Source of the DNA: JAMCXS01 sp046705545
Lineage (GTDB): Bacteria > Acidobacteriota > Terriglobia > UBA7540
NCBI GenBank assembly: GCA_046705545.1
Contig: JBJKQF010000317.1
Coordinates: forward strand, 1 to 10,101
Direction of reading: 5' to 3'
Length of the DNA: 10,101 nt
Of the stretch, positions 7,285 to 10,101 are shown piece by piece (positions within the stretch are counted from its first letter, which is position 1; every line of letters starts with the position of its first letter). The notes beneath the pieces were generated by a model. The model was not told the DNA's origin. It was given only the letters and a program-made list of their open reading frames with translations, and searched no databases. Position numbers and translations under genes: made by a program.

Positions 7285-7479
7285 TCAAACCCTGCAAAAA
7301 TCACTGCGGAAGCCCCAACGCCCTTTCGGCAACACCGCAGGACGTGAATGAGAACGTCCATCGAGCTTGTGCAACAACGACCGGCGATTGAACGACGCCA
7401 TTGCGGAGAGTTCTTCACCCGCTACAGAAATCAATCGTTCGGCGATGGGAGGTAATTGTTGCAAGGCACGTGCGCGAAC
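7285..7479 (-). other. uncertain ORF or gene remnant in the gap after the MutS-like gene
   Basis: The 250 bases between the MutS-like gene and the ATPase gene carry a minus-strand open frame of 64 codons that ends in TGA at 7285-7287. Its translation looks protein-like (segments ALQQLPPIAERLISVAGEE, FNRRSLLHKLDG, PKGRWGFRSDF). It has no ATG near its beginning, only TTG codons and an internal ATG, and no clear Shine-Dalgarno. It may be a decayed gene fragment or a conserved non-coding element. On the plus strand the same gap holds a weak stem, GGACGT (7340-7345) with ACGTCC (7354-7359), without a T-run. Confidence 0.2.
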
Positions 7480-7532
7480 TCATGAGCATCACGGGCTGCC
7501 ATGAGTATTTCCAGTCAATACCGAGGTGATAT

Positions 7533-8861
7533 GTGCTGATTCGGTTCCGGGCCCGCAACTTTGGATCTCTCAAAACGGAGCAGGCCTTTTCGATGGAGGC
7601 GGGTTCGAGCGAGGCCGCATCAGGTTCATCTTGGGGCCAAGATAGTCCCCAAGATGAACCCTTCCGGATCGCGGCAATTTACGGCGCCAACGCTTCGGGA
7701 AAGACAACCCTCTTCAAAGCGCTTGCGTACATGAAAAATGCGGTGCGCAATTCTCAAAAGCTTTGGCCGCCCGACGGGCCGCTTCCCCGCGAACCTTTTC
7801 TGCTCGACTCTGAATCCAAAAACGATCCTTCCTTTTTTGAGGCCGACTTTCTCCTGGACCAAACGCGATTCCGTTATGCTTTCACCCTGGATGACCGGGA
7901 AATTCTGGAGGAGCGGCTCGACGCATACCCACAGGGCAAGCACCAAACGTGGCTCCGGCGCGAAGGGCGCGATTTCATTTTCGGAAAGGACCTAGCCGGA
8001 GACAACCAAGCCATCAAGCGCCGAACTCGTCCCAACAGCCTTTTCCTTTCCGCCGCGGCCGAGGGCAACCACCCGGCGCTGCTTCCGCTCTACGGGTGGT
8101 TTGCAAAGCAGGTTATCTTCGTGCCGCGCGACCGGCGGGCGTTTCGCCGCGTGACTGCGGAGATGTGCCGGAGCGAAGCCTTGAAGCCTTCCATTTTGCG
8201 CTTGCTTGGCGTGGCGGACCCGCTGATTACAGGATTAAGCGTCCGCGAGGAAGATCTGTATGCAGCGCTGTCTGAGCAGCAAGACCCGCAAAACAAGCAG
8301 TTGTTGGGGGACCTGATTGGCTCGCTTCAAAAGCTGATTGCCGCCGCCAAGGAAGAAGAACCGGATGCGGCGAGCTCTTGGGAAAAGCGACCTGTTTTGA
8401 CGCTCCTTCATAAAGGTTCCGGAGATACGGATATTCCGCTGGAAGAGGAGCAGGAGTCTGACGGCGCCTTAGCCTTTCTGGGATTGTTCGGGCCCGTGCT
8501 CCAAGCGGTCCGGTCGGGCGGCACGGTGTGTGTCGATGGAATCGAAACGGGGCTTCATCCCCTCCTGGCCCTGAGAATTGTCCGCCTTTTCAGCAATGCC
8601 AAAGTGGCCGCTCGCGGAGCGCAGATTATTTTCATCACCCATGACACTAATTTGCTCAACGTGGCTTCGCTGCGCCGCGAACAAATCTGGTTTACTGAAA
8701 AGGACGCGGAAGGCGGTACTCACCTATATCCGCTCACCGATTTCGTGCCAAAAGCGAATGAAAAACTGGGCCACGGATATTTGCAGGGACATTACGGAGC
8801 AGTGCCTTTTATAGGTTGGAAGAATTTCTTCGCCCAGCTCGACGCCAGAGCAGGACGCTGA
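7533..8861 (+). CDS. AAA15/COG1106-type ATPase, Walker B variant
   Basis: A 442-aa ABC/SMC-like AAA ATPase of the AAA_21/COG1106 type, the group that includes RloA-like proteins linked to phage defence. Visible features: N-terminal beta segment MLIRFRARNFGSLK, Walker A GANASGKT (51-58), a QESDGALAFL signature-like region (307-316), Walker B-like TVCVDGIETGLHP (331-343), switch FITHD (367-371), and the family's C-terminal GHGYLQGHYGAVPF (413-426). The length is normal and there is no TOPRIM domain, so it is not an OLD nuclease. The residue after the Walker B aspartate is Gly336 (codon GGA at 8538-8540) instead of the catalytic glutamate. A 14-bp inverted repeat lies inside codons 31-43. The start is GTG with GAGGTGA just upstream; the ATG at 7531 is out of frame and closes at once. 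No RloB-like gene follows, so a defence role is unproven. Confidence 0.88.
   Translation: MLIRFRARNFGSLKTEQAFSMEAGSSEAASGSSWGQDSPQDEPFRIAAIYGANASGKTTLFKALAYMKNAVRNSQKLWPPDGPLPREPFLLDSESKNDPSFFEADFLLDQTRFRYAFTLDDREILEERLDAYPQGKHQTWLRREGRDFIFGKDLAGDNQAIKRRTRPNSLFLSAAAEGNHPALLPLYGWFAKQVIFVPRDRRAFRRVTAEMCRSEALKPSILRLLGVADPLITGLSVREEDLYAALSEQQDPQNKQLLGDLIGSLQKLIAAAKEEEPDAASSWEKRPVLTLLHKGSGDTDIPLEEEQESDGALAFLGLFGPVLQAVRSGGTVCVDGIETGLHPLLALRIVRLFSNAKVAARGAQIIFITHDTNLLNVASLRREQIWFTEKDAEGGTHLYPLTDFVPKANEKLGHGYLQGHYGAVPFIGWKNFFAQLDARAGR
7623..7660. repeat. 14-bp perfect inverted repeat inside the ATPase coding sequence
   Basis: GGTTCATCTTGGGG (7623-7636) and CCCCAAGATGAACC (7647-7660) are exact reverse complements separated by ten bases. 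The loop itself begins CCAAGAT, repeating part of the right arm. The repeat encodes about residues 31-43 (SGSSWGQDSPQDE), in the variable loop between the first beta strand and Walker A. In RNA it would form a very stable hairpin about 90 bases after the start codon. Confidence 0.8.
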
Positions 8862-8885
8862 CTTCCGAAAACCGCAATGAGCCTG

Positions 8886-8942
8886 GGCGGCTAACTCGGC
8901 CGCCGGCCGCAAGAATTTACCTGCCGCCCCCAACCGTAAATT
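8886..8942. repeat. two dyads between the ATPase and oxidoreductase genes
   Basis: GGCGGC (8886-8891) pairs with GCCGCC (8899-8904), 25 bases after the ATPase stop and without a T-run, so it is at best a poor terminator. AATTTAC (8914-8920) and GTAAATT (8936-8942) form a perfect 7-bp dyad around 15 bases. It could be an operator for the downstream oxidoreductase, whose start is 110 bases further on. Confidence 0.35.
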
Positions 8943-9052
8943 ACAGAATGTCCTTGAGGGTATCACTCAGCGAATTGAACCTTCACGCCACAGCGGGGCA
9001 TCCAAAAGTGTCACGCATCCATTGAGCGCTGAAATGAACCTGGAGGAGAGGC

Positions 9053-10101
9053 ATGTCAAACCTGTTTGATCCGCTTACGATCCGCGGCGCAATGCTCCGC
9101 AACCGCATCGCAGTTTCGCCCATGTGCCAGTATTCGAGCACGGACGGCTTTGCCACAGACTGGCATTTGGTGCACTTGGGCAGCCGTGCGGCGGGCGGCG
9201 CCGCACTGGTGATGACGGAGGCAACCGCGGTGCTTCCGGAGGCCAGAATCAGCCCTGAAGACCTGGGCATCTGGGACGACGCCCACGTTGAAATGCTCGG
9301 GCGCATTGTGCGCTTTATCCACGCGCAGGGAGCGCTGGCAGGAATTCAGTTGGCACACGCCGGGCGCAAGGCGAGCACTTACACGCCCTGGAAGGGCCAA
9401 GGTGCCGTTCCGGAAGGTGAAGGCGGATGGAAAGAGGTGATGGGTCCGAGTGAGGAACCCTTCAGCGAGGATTATCCAAAGCCTCAGCCGCTTACAACGG
9501 AGGGCATTCGCCGTGTGATGGAGGCTTTTGTTCAAGCAGCCCGGCGCGCCTGCCAGGCCGGCTTCGACGTCATCGAGATTCACGCCGCGCACGGCTACCT
9601 GCTCCATGAATTTCTTTCTCCTCTCAGCAATCATCGGAAAGATGAATACGGCGGCTCGCTTGAGAACCGTACGCGCTTGGCGCGCGAAGTGGTGGAAGCG
9701 GTGCGCAACGTCTGGCCCGAGCACGCGCCTCTCTTCATGCGGATTTCAGCCACGGATTGGGAGGAAGGCGGCTGGGACCCCGCGCAGTCCGTGGAACTTG
9801 CACGGCAGGTCAAACCACTGGGCATTGACCTGCTGGATTGCTCGTCCGGAGGCAATCTGCCACACGCGAAGATTCCCGCCGGGCCGGGTTTCCAAACGCC
9901 TTTTGCCGAACGCATCCGGCGCGAGGCGGAGATGCTGACCGGGAGCGTGGGCTTTATTACGGACCCCGCGCAGGCCGATCACATCGGAGCGGCCAGGCGG
10001 ATTTGGTGCTGCTGGCGCGGGAGATGCTTCGCGATCCTTACTGGCCTCTCCGGGCCGCGCGAGAGTTGGGGTATCCGACCACCTGGCCTGTGCAATATCT
10101 G
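9053..10101 (+). CDS. Old Yellow Enzyme family NADH:flavin oxidoreductase, frameshifted, runs off the window
   Basis: FMN-dependent ene-reductase of the YqjM/NamA type, a cytoplasmic TIM barrel that reduces activated C=C bonds with NAD(P)H; the physiological substrate is unknown. Visible hallmarks: SPMCQYS (22-28), with Cys25 and Tyr27 at the positions that tune the flavin in YqjM-like enzymes; HAGRK (102-106); HAAHGYLLHEFLSP (177-190), with substrate-binding His177 and His180; and DEYGGSLENR (197-206). The start is supported by GGAGG (9042-9046) six bases upstream. Up to Ile311 (codon 9983-9985) the frame matches the family. After five more bases the expected C-terminus, beginning GQADLVLLAREML and ending WPVQYL, resumes from 9991 in another frame. 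The starting frame stays open to the window end but is no longer family-like. About four bases seem to be missing, from a real mutation or an assembly error. The 3' end lies outside. Confidence 0.88.
   Translation, partial: MSNLFDPLTIRGAMLRNRIAVSPMCQYSSTDGFATDWHLVHLGSRAAGGAALVMTEATAVLPEARISPEDLGIWDDAHVEMLGRIVRFIHAQGALAGIQLAHAGRKASTYTPWKGQGAVPEGEGGWKEVMGPSEEPFSEDYPKPQPLTTEGIRRVMEAFVQAARRACQAGFDVIEIHAAHGYLLHEFLSPLSNHRKDEYGGSLENRTRLAREVVEAVRNVWPEHAPLFMRISATDWEEGGWDPAQSVELARQVKPLGIDLLDCSSGGNLPHAKIPAGPGFQTPFAERIRREAEMLTGSVGFITDPAQADHIGAARRIWCCWRGRCFAILTGLSGPRESWGIRPPGLCNI

Noticed and set aside
7533..8861. OLD-family nuclease.
   Set aside because: There is no C-terminal TOPRIM domain, and the C-terminal motif matches the shorter COG1106 type.
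9056..9724. Minus-strand open frame of 222 codons.
   Set aside because: It is antisense to the clear Old Yellow Enzyme gene, which has catalytic motifs and a good ribosome binding site.

Overview
The window looks like chromosomal DNA from a high-GC, free-living Gram-negative bacterium. An Acidobacteriota member is my best guess, from the style of several proteins: the BY-kinase, the zinc-ribbon membrane protein and the membrane-bound MutS-like ATPase. No rRNA or other taxonomic marker is present, so this is inference. I see no tRNA, CRISPR array, insertion sequence or prophage gene.

Layout. On the left, a complete BY-type tyrosine autokinase / chain-length regulator for exopolysaccharide (1-2319, minus) reads leftward out of the window. 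A 426-base, C-rich divergent intergenic region separates it from iolB (2746-3561, plus; inositol catabolism). That region holds a canonical G-quadruplex motif on the minus strand and a perfect 8-bp inverted repeat. After iolB come a doubtful 57-codon ORF in the same frame, an AT-rich promoter-like island with two leader hairpins, and a small single-pass membrane protein of unknown function (4007-4495). This gene converges on a minus-strand zinc-ribbon membrane protein (4727-5242). A perfect 11-bp hairpin lies between them. The zinc-ribbon gene is divergent from a membrane-anchored MutS-like ATPase (5432-7282). A 250-base gap with an uncertain minus-strand ORF follows, then an AAA15/COG1106-type ATPase (7533-8861) and an Old Yellow Enzyme family oxidoreductase (from 9053), which is still open at the window end.

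The genes do not form one pathway. iolB stands alone without other iol genes. The AAA15 ATPase stands alone without the RloB-type partner often found beside this family. I find no convincing complete new system. The most notable points are: (1) a 14-bp perfect inverted repeat inside the AAA15 coding sequence; (2) loss of the catalytic Walker B glutamate (D-G instead of D-E) in the same protein; (3) a frameshift near the C-terminus of the Old Yellow Enzyme gene, best explained by four missing bases near 9985; and (4) the G-quadruplex motif and dyad upstream of iolB.
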